A stretch of DNA of 64,000 nucleotides, from assembly GCA_963708205.1 (NCBI GenBank), contig OY970196.1, forward strand, positions 62,001 through 126,000, given 5' to 3'. A program made the position numbers and the translations under genes. Shown here in pieces: positions 1 through 7,907 of this stretch; within the stretch, counting starts at the first letter, position 1, and each line of letters begins with the position of its first letter. Below the pieces are notes generated by a model, which searched no databases, was not told the origin of the DNA, and worked only from the letters and a program-made list of their open reading frames with translations. The DNA is from CAVYTF01 sp963708205 (GTDB lineage: Bacteria > Bacteroidota > Bacteroidia > Chitinophagales > Chitinophagaceae).

Positions 1-416
1 ATTTTTTTATTTGGATCTTTTATATTTTTTTGCTCACTGGTTTTTGTAATTGATTTTTCATTATTGGCTGGAACAGTTTCCTGCAAAGGATTTGAAGGCA
101 AAGCATATGTTGATTTTATTGATTTGTCTCTAAAATTATTTATGGCGATTTGCTTATTTTTCGGTGCAGTAATAATCGCATTTTGCTTTGCAATATCTTT
201 TTTTGAAATATTATTTTTAGCGAAATAATTATAGCCAATAGCTGCGAACGGAAGTAATAGCAACAACCACAAAAGCTTTCTATAATTATTTTTATCAGCA
301 AATTTCTCTATAGGTAAATCTGTGTTGCCTGCAAGTTTTCCTGCCACAGCATCCCAATTTCCGCTATCAGTTTTTAGCGGATAATTTTCACCTGCTTTGC
401 GAAAAAGCTCGTCCAT
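1..416 (-). CDS. Single-span membrane protein downstream of sigma factor, partial
   Basis: This reading frame starts with ATG four bases after the stop of the sigma-factor gene and stays open to the left window edge, so only about 138 residues of the N-terminus are seen. It begins MDELFRKAGENYPLKTDSG, has a hydrophilic N-terminus, one hydrophobic helix at about residues 46-66 (LLWLLLLLPFAAIGYNYFA), and then a Lys/Asn-rich linker. In Bacteroidota a gene with this N-terminal pattern directly behind an ECF-like sigma factor often encodes an anti-sigma-like protein or an outer-membrane-barrel fusion; the rest of the gene is outside the window, so that remains inference. Translational coupling with the sigma factor is likely. 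Confidence 0.7.
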   Translation of the reverse strand, partial: MDELFRKAGENYPLKTDSGNWDAVAGKLAGNTDLPIEKFADKNNYRKLLWLLLLLPFAAIGYNYFAKNNISKKDIAKQNAIITAPKNKQIAINNFRDKSIKSTYALPSNPLQETVPANNEKSITKTSEQKNIKDPNKK

Positions 417-420
417 ATTA

Positions 421-996
421 TTATCTGAAGGTTGCATACTTACGCTCCTCCTGTTTTTTTAAAATTTTTTGCAAAAGTATTTTTGCTTTGGATAAATTGG
501 ATTTCGATGTGCCTGTTGAAATGCCCAATGCATCTGCAATTTCCTGGTGTGAACATCCGTCAATAACAAACATATTAAATACTATTCTGTAAGCTGGTGG
601 CAATTGTTTTACCGATTTTATTGTTTCTTTATACAGCAGCATTTCATCAGCATTTCCACTTCGATCTGCCTGCTCCCAAATATGTTCAGGAATGCCTCCA
701 ATCTCGGGTGCCAGTTTGTTTTTGCGAAGCCTATCGATTGCTGTATTTATCATTATTCTGCGTATCCATCCCATTAAAATCATTTCCATATTCTCCGGTT
801 CTTCGCATCTGAATTTGCTGAAATTTCTAAACAATTTTACATACCCATCATTCACAACATCAACTGCCTGATCGTAATGATAGATGTACCTGAAAACGAT
901 TTTTAAAGAATACCCATAATACTTTTGATAAAGTATTTTTTGGTAATTGTGATCGTTTTTTTCACAACCTGTAACTATCTCATGTACACTTTCCAA
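421..996 (-). CDS. RNA polymerase sigma-70 family (ECF-like) sigma factor
   Basis: A 191-residue alternative sigma factor. Region 2 is visible at about residues 20-90 (YHYDQAVDVVNDGYVKLFRN, then WIRRIMINTAIDRLRKNK), and region 4 with its helix-turn-helix at about 130-180 (LPPAYRIVFNMFVIDG, then HQEIADALGISTGTSKSNL). No ATG exists in frame between the upstream stop and the domain; the start used is TTG at 996. Downstream the next gene begins after four bases and encodes a single-span membrane protein, the usual partner layout for regulating such a factor. Its target genes cannot be told from the window. Confidence 0.9.
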   Translation of the reverse strand: MESVHEIVTGCEKNDHNYQKILYQKYYGYSLKIVFRYIYHYDQAVDVVNDGYVKLFRNFSKFRCEEPENMEMILMGWIRRIMINTAIDRLRKNKLAPEIGGIPEHIWEQADRSGNADEMLLYKETIKSVKQLPPAYRIVFNMFVIDGCSHQEIADALGISTGTSKSNLSKAKILLQKILKKQEERKYATFR

Positions 997-1171
997 GGCT
1001 TTGAATGTTGCTTTAAGTTAATTGTAGATACGCAGTTGTTATTAAAAGGTTGCTTTGGGTAAATTATAAATATTAGAATAAAAAAATTGTCTAATTAGAT
1101 ATGATTTCAGAAGCAACCTATTTTTAAATAAGCCGTATTGATTAGAAAGTCTTTAATCTAAAATTGAATTT

Positions 1172-2065
1172 ATGAAAAAAATATTTTCTACCCTTTTTAT
1201 TTGCCTATGCATTTTTATTAATGCAAACGCAAAAATCTTTACAGTATCAGTATCAAATTTCCAATTTTCACCATCAACCGTAAATGCAAATGTTGGTGAT
1301 ACAATTAAATGGGTTTGGGTAAATGGTTTTCACACAACAACTTCCAGAAATATACCCGCTGGTGCAAGCAGTTGGGATGCACCAATACAAGGTGCTGGCC
1401 AAACTTTTTCTTATAAACTAACAGTAACAGGCACCTACAATTATTGGTGTGCAATACACACAACAGAAATGGAAGCTACGCTTAAAGTTGGTGGGTCTCT
1501 TGCAGTTACTTTTAATGATTTTAATATAAGTTCTACTATAGAAAATAATGTTTTGTTGAAATGGCAAACACTATCAGAAACCAACACTTCGTATTACTCT
1601 GTAAGAAGAAGTTATGACGCAAAAGATTTTGCTGAAATAGCAAAAGTAACTGCGGCCGGTAATTCATCCGGTATAAAGTCTTATCAATATACAGATGCCT
1701 TGTACAATAAAAGCGTTAAGTATATTTATTACTGCATTGCGGTTATTAATAAAGATGGAAGTACACAACTTTCTGATATAAAAATGTTTCAAAATAATTT
1801 TGTTGCTTCAAAACTTATAACAAGCCTCAGCCCAAATCCTGTTACTAATGGGCATTTAATGCTGCAATTCAATGCTGATAGGGCTGGCGAGATGAGTGTA
1901 AAAGTTTTTGATGTCTCTGGAAAATTAATATTGGCAACGCAAATGAGTGCAATACCAGGACTGAATAATGGGCATTTGCATTTGATGGATGTTGCTTCAG
2001 GTTCTTATAAAATTATTTTTGAATTAAATGGAATCAAAGAAACACATACTATCTTCATGCAATAA
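1172..2065 (+). CDS. Secreted cupredoxin-domain protein with T9SS sorting domain
   Basis: A 297-residue exported protein. Residues 1-20 form a signal peptide ending ANA. Residues about 21-112 are a plastocyanin/azurin-like cupredoxin: GDTIKWVWVNGFHTT supplies the first His, and WCAIHTTEM supplies the Cys, His and Met ligands of a type 1 copper site. Residues about 115-205 look like a fibronectin-like beta domain (LLKWQTLSETNTSYYSVRRS). The C-terminus (SLSPNPVTNGHL...VFDVSGKLI) is a Por/T9SS type A sorting domain, so the protein probably crosses the outer membrane by type IX secretion. An electron-transfer or copper-binding role at the cell surface is inferred from the ligand set. Confidence 0.85.
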   Translation: MKKIFSTLFICLCIFINANAKIFTVSVSNFQFSPSTVNANVGDTIKWVWVNGFHTTTSRNIPAGASSWDAPIQGAGQTFSYKLTVTGTYNYWCAIHTTEMEATLKVGGSLAVTFNDFNISSTIENNVLLKWQTLSETNTSYYSVRRSYDAKDFAEIAKVTAAGNSSGIKSYQYTDALYNKSVKYIYYCIAVINKDGSTQLSDIKMFQNNFVASKLITSLSPNPVTNGHLMLQFNADRAGEMSVKVFDVSGKLILATQMSAIPGLNNGHLHLMDVASGSYKIIFELNGIKETHTIFMQ

Positions 2066-2216
2066 AACTGCTAAACACTTGTAGGTGCCACACGGAAGGT
2101 TAAATGCCCTTCGTTGGGGTGTAACTATTAACCTTGTATAATAAGGAAATAATACAGTTCCGAACTTCAAGAATAAATGCTCTTCCAGCAATCTCAATAC
2201 TAGCAAGTGTTCTAGA

Positions 2217-2252
2217 CAAAAATAAAAATGGCAACTCTGAAGAAAGTTGCCT
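2217..2252 (-). terminator. Rho-independent terminator of tRNA-Leu
   Basis: Arms GGCAACT (2230-2236) and AGTTGCC (2245-2251) form a 7-bp stem with an 8-nt loop. On the minus strand the stem is followed by an interrupted T tract (2217-2229). It lies 14 bases past the 3' end of the tRNA. Confidence 0.8.
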
Positions 2253-2265
2253 TAAATTCAGCTAG

Positions 2266-2349
2266 TGCCCGGGACTGGATTCGAACCAGCACATCCTTGC
2301 GAACGCTGCGACCTGAACACAGTGCGTCTACCAATTTCGCCACCCGGGC
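2266..2349 (-). tRNA. tRNA-Leu (anticodon CAG)
   Basis: On the minus strand the acceptor arms GCCCGGG and CCCGGGC pair perfectly with discriminator A, the D arm holds TGGTAGACGC, the anticodon loop is TTCAGGT (anticodon CAG), there is a long class II variable arm, and the T arm is GGTTCGAATCC. The length of 84 nt fits leucine tRNA. CCA is not encoded. No integrase or attachment-site duplication is seen near it. Confidence 0.95.
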
Positions 2350-2380
2350 AGATTGCAAATATACAGTTGGGTTAATAAAT

Positions 2381-3358
2381 TTATAACGCCAGCAAACTGC
2401 AGCCGCGAAGATCGCTGTTATCAATTCTCCCTAAAATTTCGAATGACCTATCTTCAAAAATACTTGCTGCATCATCGGTTGCGATAAACGCACAACTATA
2501 CATATTTGCAAGGTCAATAATATTCAAAGCGCCTTTGCCTGTGTTGTTTATTTTCAAAGGATCATCCTCATCTCTAACCAACACTTTCACCCATGGCGGA
2601 CAAAAAAATATACCATCTTTTTTTGAATATGCCTGGCTTAAAAGTTCCGTCATTCCATATTCTGAATGAATATTTTTTACATCAAATCTTTTCTTTAAAA
2701 TATCATGCACTTCAATGCGTGTCATCTCCTCTCTTCTACCTTTCATGCCACCGGTTTCCATTACGATCGTGTTATTTAAATTTAATGTTAATTGCTCCGC
2801 AAAGTCAAGCAGGGCAAAGGTTACACCAATCAATATTGCTTTTTGATTTTGTTTTTCAAGCTTCTTTAATACATCAGCAAGCTTATCAAATTCATTCAAA
2901 TAAAATCCGCTTTTATCATTGTTTGAAAGTTTGATCAGTTCATCAACCATACAAATTAAAGAAGAATTATTTCGTTCAAGATAAGATGGAAGCAAGCCAA
3001 TAATGCACCAATCTTTTATATCACCATAAAACAATTCAAATGCTTTTAAAAAACTTTTTTTATAAATATTTATGTGTTTGATAAAATGTTTGCTGTTGAT
3101 GGTTTGTGTGGTACCACTGCTTTCAAAAATTACTTCAGCAGAAAAATTTCCCGTGATTACTTTATGCGTTTTGAAAAAAGAAATAGGTAAAAAAGGAATT
3201 TGCAAAATATTTTTTACATCATCCGCATTTACATTAATTGTATCGCACCAATTTTTATAAATTATATTATTTTGATTTTGAAAATGAAATAACTCAATTG
3301 CTTTTTTTTCAAATAAAATATCTTCCTGAAAAATATTGTTAACAAATAAATCGTTCAA
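2381..3358 (-). CDS. LuxE/PaaK-family acyl-protein synthetase (orphan)
   Basis: A 325-residue adenylate-forming enzyme of the LuxE/phenylacetate-CoA-ligase branch. The phosphate-binding loop FESSGTTQ is near residue 78, a glycine-rich METGGMKGRREEM near residue 203, the adenine-loop motif HSEYGMTEL near residue 233, and the C-terminal RIDNSDLRGCSLL matches the LuxE hinge end. LuxE activates a fatty acid as acyl-AMP and passes it to a Cys near its own C-terminus; the Cys in RGCSLL could play that part. No luxC or luxD partner is nearby, so the substrate is unknown. The start is TTG at 3358, with no ATG in frame upstream. Confidence 0.8.
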   Translation of the reverse strand: MNDLFVNNIFQEDILFEKKAIELFHFQNQNNIIYKNWCDTINVNADDVKNILQIPFLPISFFKTHKVITGNFSAEVIFESSGTTQTINSKHFIKHINIYKKSFLKAFELFYGDIKDWCIIGLLPSYLERNNSSLICMVDELIKLSNNDKSGFYLNEFDKLADVLKKLEKQNQKAILIGVTFALLDFAEQLTLNLNNTIVMETGGMKGRREEMTRIEVHDILKKRFDVKNIHSEYGMTELLSQAYSKKDGIFFCPPWVKVLVRDEDDPLKINNTGKGALNIIDLANMYSCAFIATDDAASIFEDRSFEILGRIDNSDLRGCSLLAL

Positions 3359-3400
3359 AGCAGATGGTTTGTTTTGTTTAAATTTGACACGAAAGAAAAA

Positions 3401-3868
3401 ATGATGAAAACAAAATTATGGATAGTTGCGGTAATTGTGACGGGTATTGTAATTGCGTGCAGCAAAGATTTATATACGACTTCGCCCCAATTAGTATTTG
3501 AAAGTGTGAATGGAAACCGCATTCCCAGTGGTTCTTACTTCACTTTTAAATTGCAGGCAACGGACAAAGAAGGCGATATACAAGATACAATTTGGGTTGC
3601 AAAAATATCTTATGACAGCACTGTTTGCGGCAATGATACGATACCATATCAGATGCCATCTTTTACACCATCCGGTGATCTGAAAGCTGAAATAGATATT
3701 ACTTATGCGTATAATTTTATTGATAACAGCACGCCGGAATGGGTTGGCTGCACTTCAGAAAACGGCGGCATTAATGACTCCTGTTATTTTAAATTTTGGA
3801 TTCATGATAATGCTTTTCATACAAGCGATACTGTTCGCTCGCCAGACATTGTTTTATTAGGACAATAA
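3401..3868 (+). CDS. Putative lipoprotein, unknown function
   Basis: A 155-residue protein with a lipoprotein signal: MKTKLW, a hydrophobic stretch, then a lipobox VIAC, with the Cys at about residue 20. Two ATG codons at 3401 and 3404 are both possible; an upstream in-frame TTG would add a polar stretch in front of the signal peptide and is rejected. The mature part carries a pattern of Asp/Thr/Tyr-rich beta segments and four more cysteines (TVCGND, WVGCTS, DSCYF), which could form disulfides. It resembles small Bacteroidota lipoproteins with an Ig-like fold, but no family is recognised with confidence. It diverges from the LuxE-like gene. Confidence 0.7.
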   Translation: MMKTKLWIVAVIVTGIVIACSKDLYTTSPQLVFESVNGNRIPSGSYFTFKLQATDKEGDIQDTIWVAKISYDSTVCGNDTIPYQMPSFTPSGDLKAEIDITYAYNFIDNSTPEWVGCTSENGGINDSCYFKFWIHDNAFHTSDTVRSPDIVLLGQ

Positions 3869-3875
3869 GATCTGT

Positions 3876-4505
3876 CTAATTACTTTTTCTGTATGCAGTT
3901 GCTTTAATAAAGTGCGCATACAATAAAAATTCTGCTTGTTTTTCAAAATTATTTGAGAAAAGATAATCCATATTTATAAGGTCTTGCGTTTCTATTTTTG
4001 CAGTTAAGCAAAAAAATAAATACATAATTTTTAAAAGAAATTTTTGCCAAAGTGGTGATGTATTTTTATCATACCTGAAATCTGTATAAAGCCATAACCC
4101 TTTACGGACAAGCATTTCAGCACATTTATTAAAAAGATATTCAACTTTAATTTGTAAAAAATTATCAAAGAAAAAAGGTGTGATGATGACGTCATATTTT
4201 TTTTGTGCGATAAATTCTTCGGCCGAAATATGTATAAATTCAACTTCATTCAATCCATAATTTCTTTTCTTTGCAAGCAAAATCATTTTGGCAGAAATTT
4301 CAACATAACTGATTCTCAAACCTTCTGCATGTTGCCTTGCAATTTCTTCTAAGATCCAACCGGTGCCGCCACCAAGAATTAAAATATCTGCATCCGCAGG
4401 AATAAATTTCAGCAAAGAAATTTGTGCATTTTTGATAGCATTACCAAATATCAAACGGCTCAACAAATCATAATATGTAGCAATGCCGTTATAATTATTT
4501 GTCAT
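3876..4505 (-). CDS. Class I SAM-dependent methyltransferase
   Basis: A 209-residue methyltransferase. The SAM-binding motif I is DILILGGGTGWILEEIA (about residues 42-58), followed by the acidic YVEIS at the end of strand 2, and YDVIITPFFFDNF at strand 4. The start ATG at 4505 lies two bases after the stop of the upstream UbiA-like gene (TAACAATG), which argues for it over an earlier in-frame codon and for translational coupling. The substrate is not apparent; the coupling to a membrane prenyltransferase-like protein makes a lipid or quinone-like substrate possible, which is inference only. Confidence 0.8.
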   Translation of the reverse strand: MTNNYNGIATYYDLLSRLIFGNAIKNAQISLLKFIPADADILILGGGTGWILEEIARQHAEGLRISYVEISAKMILLAKKRNYGLNEVEFIHISAEEFIAQKKYDVIITPFFFDNFLQIKVEYLFNKCAEMLVRKGLWLYTDFRYDKNTSPLWQKFLLKIMYLFFCLTAKIETQDLINMDYLFSNNFEKQAEFLLYAHFIKATAYRKSN

Positions 4506-4507
4506 TG

Positions 4508-5419
4508 TTATTTTATAAGCTGCATTCCTGCAATGCCACACAGCGCTTTGAAAAAAACAAGTCCGTCAATTACGATTAAATAATACAGAATTTTATGTGG
4601 CTTTTGCATAGATAATGCCAGCGCTAATAAGCCTAAAAAAGGCAGCAGATTAAAAAAGAAAACGCTGGTATTTAAATTTCTTATGTAAGCAAAAATTATA
4701 AATGACAGCAGGCCTATGATCATTAATGGAACCAATATAAAATAAATTGTATTGCGCAAACCAAATCGTACAACAAAAGTTTTTAACTGCAAATTTGAAT
4801 CGTCTGCGTAATCTTTAATATCAAACATAATGGCATTGACTGTGCAAAACATCCAGTTTTTTACAAAGAGCCACATGAGCAAAGTAATATCAACATGATA
4901 GAAACCTTTCTCAATTCGCAGCACAATAAATGGAAGTAAATTGGCGCAGCAAGCCCAAACAAAACCAATGATAAATGCTTTAAGCCAACCTGTGTTTCTA
5001 AGTTTTATATTAAAAAAAGATTTTGGTAAAAGTCCATAATAGAGCAAACCCGCAATTGCCATAATAACCAGCAAAAGCCAATGGTGTAAAGGCATTGAGA
5101 GGATGCCCTCTTTATTTTTTGTAATAAAAATAATTGTAAGTATGATACTCAACACAAGGAAAAACAGTTGGCTTTTTTTTACAAAGGCATCATTTTTTTT
5201 ATACCATACAGTTCGTGCATTTGGGCTCGCCGAAATATTTAAAGCGCCTGTATATGCATAAGTATAATACATGACCGTTGCACAAAAAAGCAATAAATAA
5301 TACAAAAAAGAATTGAGTGGCAGTTGAAGCTGCATGCACGACTCAACAGAAAGAGCGATTGCCAAAATGCCAACAAAATAATTTCCGAAGAAAATAAATT
5401 TTACAATTTTTTGCCACAT
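4508..5419 (-). CDS. UbiA-like polytopic membrane protein
   Basis: A 303-residue integral membrane protein with about eight to nine hydrophobic segments. The segment NAIMFDIKDYADDSNLQLKT (around residues 195-215) matches the second aspartate-rich motif of UbiA prenyltransferases (DxxDxxxD). The first motif (NDxxDxxxD), expected after the second helix, is not seen; that place reads GALNISASPNARTVWYKKND. It may therefore be a UbiA-fold protein with altered chemistry. ATG at 5419 is chosen over GTG one codon earlier. It sits between a GtrA-like gene and a methyltransferase on the same strand with very short gaps, so the three probably form an operon. Confidence 0.7.
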   Translation of the reverse strand: MWQKIVKFIFFGNYFVGILAIALSVESCMQLQLPLNSFLYYLLLFCATVMYYTYAYTGALNISASPNARTVWYKKNDAFVKKSQLFFLVLSIILTIIFITKNKEGILSMPLHHWLLLVIMAIAGLLYYGLLPKSFFNIKLRNTGWLKAFIIGFVWACCANLLPFIVLRIEKGFYHVDITLLMWLFVKNWMFCTVNAIMFDIKDYADDSNLQLKTFVVRFGLRNTIYFILVPLMIIGLLSFIIFAYIRNLNTSVFFFNLLPFLGLLALALSMQKPHKILYYLIVIDGLVFFKALCGIAGMQLIK

Positions 5420-5431
5420 CACAATTGCAAA

Positions 5432-5944
5432 TTACCGAATTACAGTTTGGTTATTCTTCTGACGAAATGAAAAATGTCTTTGAGAAAAATAACTGAACGT
5501 AATAATTATTGCGGACGTAAGAATCAATGATGGCGTAGGATACCAGCCAAACTTATCAACAAATAATTTCAGGAAAAAATAATTAAGCAGGATACAAATA
5601 ATAACCACTAAAAAATAACGAAACAATTGTATTCTTTTTCTTAAGTGAGATTCAGGAAAAACAACAAAAAGACTGAGATAAAAACCTATCGGGAAAGTGA
5701 TAAAAAAAGAAATAATATATGCTGCAATGTGCGGACTGATAGCAACGAAAGACAAATGCACGATTTGCTTTTTTAAAATAAAATTGTACAAAATAAAAAA
5801 GATAAAAATATTCAACAGCGTATTTCCCCCACCACATGCGCCATAGCGAAATGTTTGCAGCGGCATGATTTTTTTAAAAGGTGGATAAAAAAAATCTACA
5901 ACTGATAAAACTTTTTTTTTTACTTGTAAATGAAGTTTTCTCAC
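5432..5944 (-). CDS. GtrA family membrane protein
   Basis: A 170-residue protein with four hydrophobic helices and the GtrA-type start of the domain, FRYGACGGGNTLLN, at about residues 32-45, followed by helices around IAAYIISFFITFPIGFY and YFLVVIICILLNYFFL and the final SYFSQRHFSF that closes GtrA domains. GtrA proteins are thought to help move polyprenyl-linked sugars across membranes. The longest frame starts with GTG at 5944; an ATG at 5866 (MPLQTFRYG) would give 144 residues, closer to the usual family length. First gene of the probable operon running to 3876. Confidence 0.8.
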   Translation of the reverse strand: MRKLHLQVKKKVLSVVDFFYPPFKKIMPLQTFRYGACGGGNTLLNIFIFFILYNFILKKQIVHLSFVAISPHIAAYIISFFITFPIGFYLSLFVVFPESHLRKRIQLFRYFLVVIICILLNYFFLKLFVDKFGWYPTPSLILTSAIIITFSYFSQRHFSFRQKNNQTVIR

Positions 5945-6006
5945 AACGGCGGCGAAGGTAGTATTTTATGAATTCGCCTGATCGCCTGCGCATCCTCACA
6001 TTAACT

Positions 6007-6014
6007 TATTTTTG
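6007..6014 (+). promoter_or_regulatory. Bacteroidota-type -7 box upstream of argS
   Basis: TATTTTTG fits the TAnnTTTG -7 element of Bacteroidota housekeeping promoters. It lies 17 bases before the argS ATG, implying a very short leader. A matching -33 TTG is not evident. Confidence 0.4.
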
Positions 6015-6031
6015 CGGCTTAATATTATTGA

Positions 6032-7813
6032 ATGACCCTTGTTGATGAAATAAAAACAGCAGCAATAAAAGGAATAAAAGAACTCTACAAAATAGAATTG
6101 AATTTATCAGATATTGCTGTAACCCTTACCAAGCCTGAGTTTGAAGGAGATTATACCATCGTGCTTTTTACCTTTATCAAGCAATTAAAAAAACCTGCAG
6201 AAGTTTTAGGAAATGAAATTGGTGCTTTTTTACTTAAAGAAAATCATCAGGTATTTTCTTCCTATAATGTTATCAAAGGCTTTCTCAATTTATCTGTCGC
6301 AGATTCTTTTTGGATAAATTTTTTACAAACAAATTATTCAAACAAATCATTCGGAAATAAAGAAAGTACAGGTAAAAAAATAATGGTTGAATACTCTTCA
6401 CCCAATGCAAATAAACCCTTGCATCTTGGTCATCTTCGAAATAATTTTTTAGGTTGGAGTGTTGCAGAAATTTTAAAAGCTGCAGGAAATGAAGTAGTAA
6501 AAACTTGTATTGTAAATGATCGTGGTATTCATATTTGCAAAAGCATGATCGCATGGAAATTGTTTGCAAATGGAGCAACTCCAGCAAGTACAAACACAAA
6601 AGGTGATCTGTTTGTTGGCAATTATTATGTAAAGTTTAATGATGAATATAAAAGACAAATTGATGAATTGATTGCTTCAGGAAAAGATAAAGAATATGCC
6701 GAAAAAAATGCCTCTATCATGTTGCAGGCTCAGCAAATGCTCTTGGATTGGGAAGCTGGAAAGCCTGATGTCATTGAGTTGTGGAGGATGATGACAAATT
6801 GGGTGTATAAAGGCTTAGATGAAACTTATAAAAAAATAGGAAGTGATTTTGATAAAATTTATTATGAAAGCCAGGCTTATTTACTCGGCAAAGACATGGT
6901 TGATTTAGGTTTAGAAAAAAAAGTTTTTAATCAAAAAGAAGATGGCAGTGTCTGGATAGATCTAACGAAAGATGGGCTTGATGAAAAAATTGTGAGAAGA
7001 AAAGATGGCACTTCAGTTTACATAACTCAGGACATTGGATTAATCATAAATAAATACGAAGAATTTCATTGTGAGGAAAGTATTTATGTGGTGGGTGATG
7101 AACAAAATTATCATTTCAAAGTGCTGAAATTGATCGCGCAAAAAATGAATTTGCCCTCCGCTGATGGTATTTATCATCTCAATTATGGCATGGTGGAATT
7201 GCCAACCGGAAAAATGAAAAGCCGCGAAGGCACTGTGGTTGACGCAGATGATCTTATTGATGAAATGTTGAACATTGCCAAACAAAAAACAGAAGAACTT
7301 GGTAAAGTAAAAGATTTCACAGAAGCAGAGTTGAAAGAATTATACGAAACGATTGGTCTTGGTGCTTTAAAATTTTTTCTGTTGCGTGTTGATCCCAAAA
7401 AACGCATGATCTTCAATCCAGAAGAGAGTATAGATTTTCATGGTTTTACAGGACCTTTCATTCAATATACTTATGCAAGAATAAAAAGTATTTTGAGAAA
7501 GTTATCGGATGAAAATCATATAAATAGTGATTGCGAAAATTTATTGCTAACACTCGAAAAACAACTTATCATTCAGCTTGAGCAATTTCCTTCCATCATC
7601 GAAGAATCAGCAGCAGCGCACGATCCATCAAAAATTGCTATTTATATTTTTACGCTCGCTAAAATTTTTAATTCATTTTACACAGAGCATTCCATCGCCA
7701 ACGCAGAAAGCGATGACAAGAAAAAACTGCGTTTGCAAATTGCTATTTTCACTGCGGCGATAATAAAAAAAGGAATGTCTTTGTTAGGAATTAAAGTGCC
7801 GGAAAGAATGTAA
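6032..7813 (+). CDS. argS: Arginine--tRNA ligase
   Basis: A 593-residue class I aminoacyl-tRNA synthetase that charges tRNA-Arg. The N-terminal additional domain covers about residues 1-100, the HIGH signature is SPNANKPLHLGHLRNN (HLGH at 131-134), and the KMSKS-like loop is KMKSREGT near residue 394. The C-terminal DALR anticodon-binding domain begins around residue 470 (GFTGPFIQYTYARIKSI) and the protein ends with the typical family tail GIKVPERM. Full length for the family. Monocistronic by context, with opposite-strand genes on both sides. Confidence 0.97.
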   Translation: MTLVDEIKTAAIKGIKELYKIELNLSDIAVTLTKPEFEGDYTIVLFTFIKQLKKPAEVLGNEIGAFLLKENHQVFSSYNVIKGFLNLSVADSFWINFLQTNYSNKSFGNKESTGKKIMVEYSSPNANKPLHLGHLRNNFLGWSVAEILKAAGNEVVKTCIVNDRGIHICKSMIAWKLFANGATPASTNTKGDLFVGNYYVKFNDEYKRQIDELIASGKDKEYAEKNASIMLQAQQMLLDWEAGKPDVIELWRMMTNWVYKGLDETYKKIGSDFDKIYYESQAYLLGKDMVDLGLEKKVFNQKEDGSVWIDLTKDGLDEKIVRRKDGTSVYITQDIGLIINKYEEFHCEESIYVVGDEQNYHFKVLKLIAQKMNLPSADGIYHLNYGMVELPTGKMKSREGTVVDADDLIDEMLNIAKQKTEELGKVKDFTEAELKELYETIGLGALKFFLLRVDPKKRMIFNPEESIDFHGFTGPFIQYTYARIKSILRKLSDENHINSDCENLLLTLEKQLIIQLEQFPSIIEESAAAHDPSKIAIYIFTLAKIFNSFYTEHSIANAESDDKKKLRLQIAIFTAAIIKKGMSLLGIKVPERM

Positions 7814-7850
7814 TTTTTGAAAAAAAAAATTTTGAGCCAATCTTTATATT

Positions 7851-7907
7851 TTCATAGCATCATCGTTGCGTCGCACTCTTGTACGTTAGTAATTCTGCGC
7901 AGCAAAT
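7851..7907 (+). repeat. Interspersed intergenic repeat, copy A
   Basis: TTCATAGCATCATCGTTGCG followed by TCGCACTCTTGTACG and, further on, CTGCGCAGCAA. The first 25 bases are identical to copy B at 28253, TTGCGTCGCACTCTTGTACG is shared with copy C at 32463, and CTGCGCAGCAA is shared with copy E at 50764. It fills the gap between the argS and ROK-kinase 3' ends. Confidence 0.7.

Noticed and set aside
2266..2349. tRNA-Leu as an integration site for a genomic island
   Set aside because: No integrase, no direct repeat of the tRNA 3' end and no mobility genes within the window.
2212..2424. Minus-strand open frame over the tRNA-Leu
   Set aside because: It is simply the tRNA gene and its flanks read through; no homology or start context.
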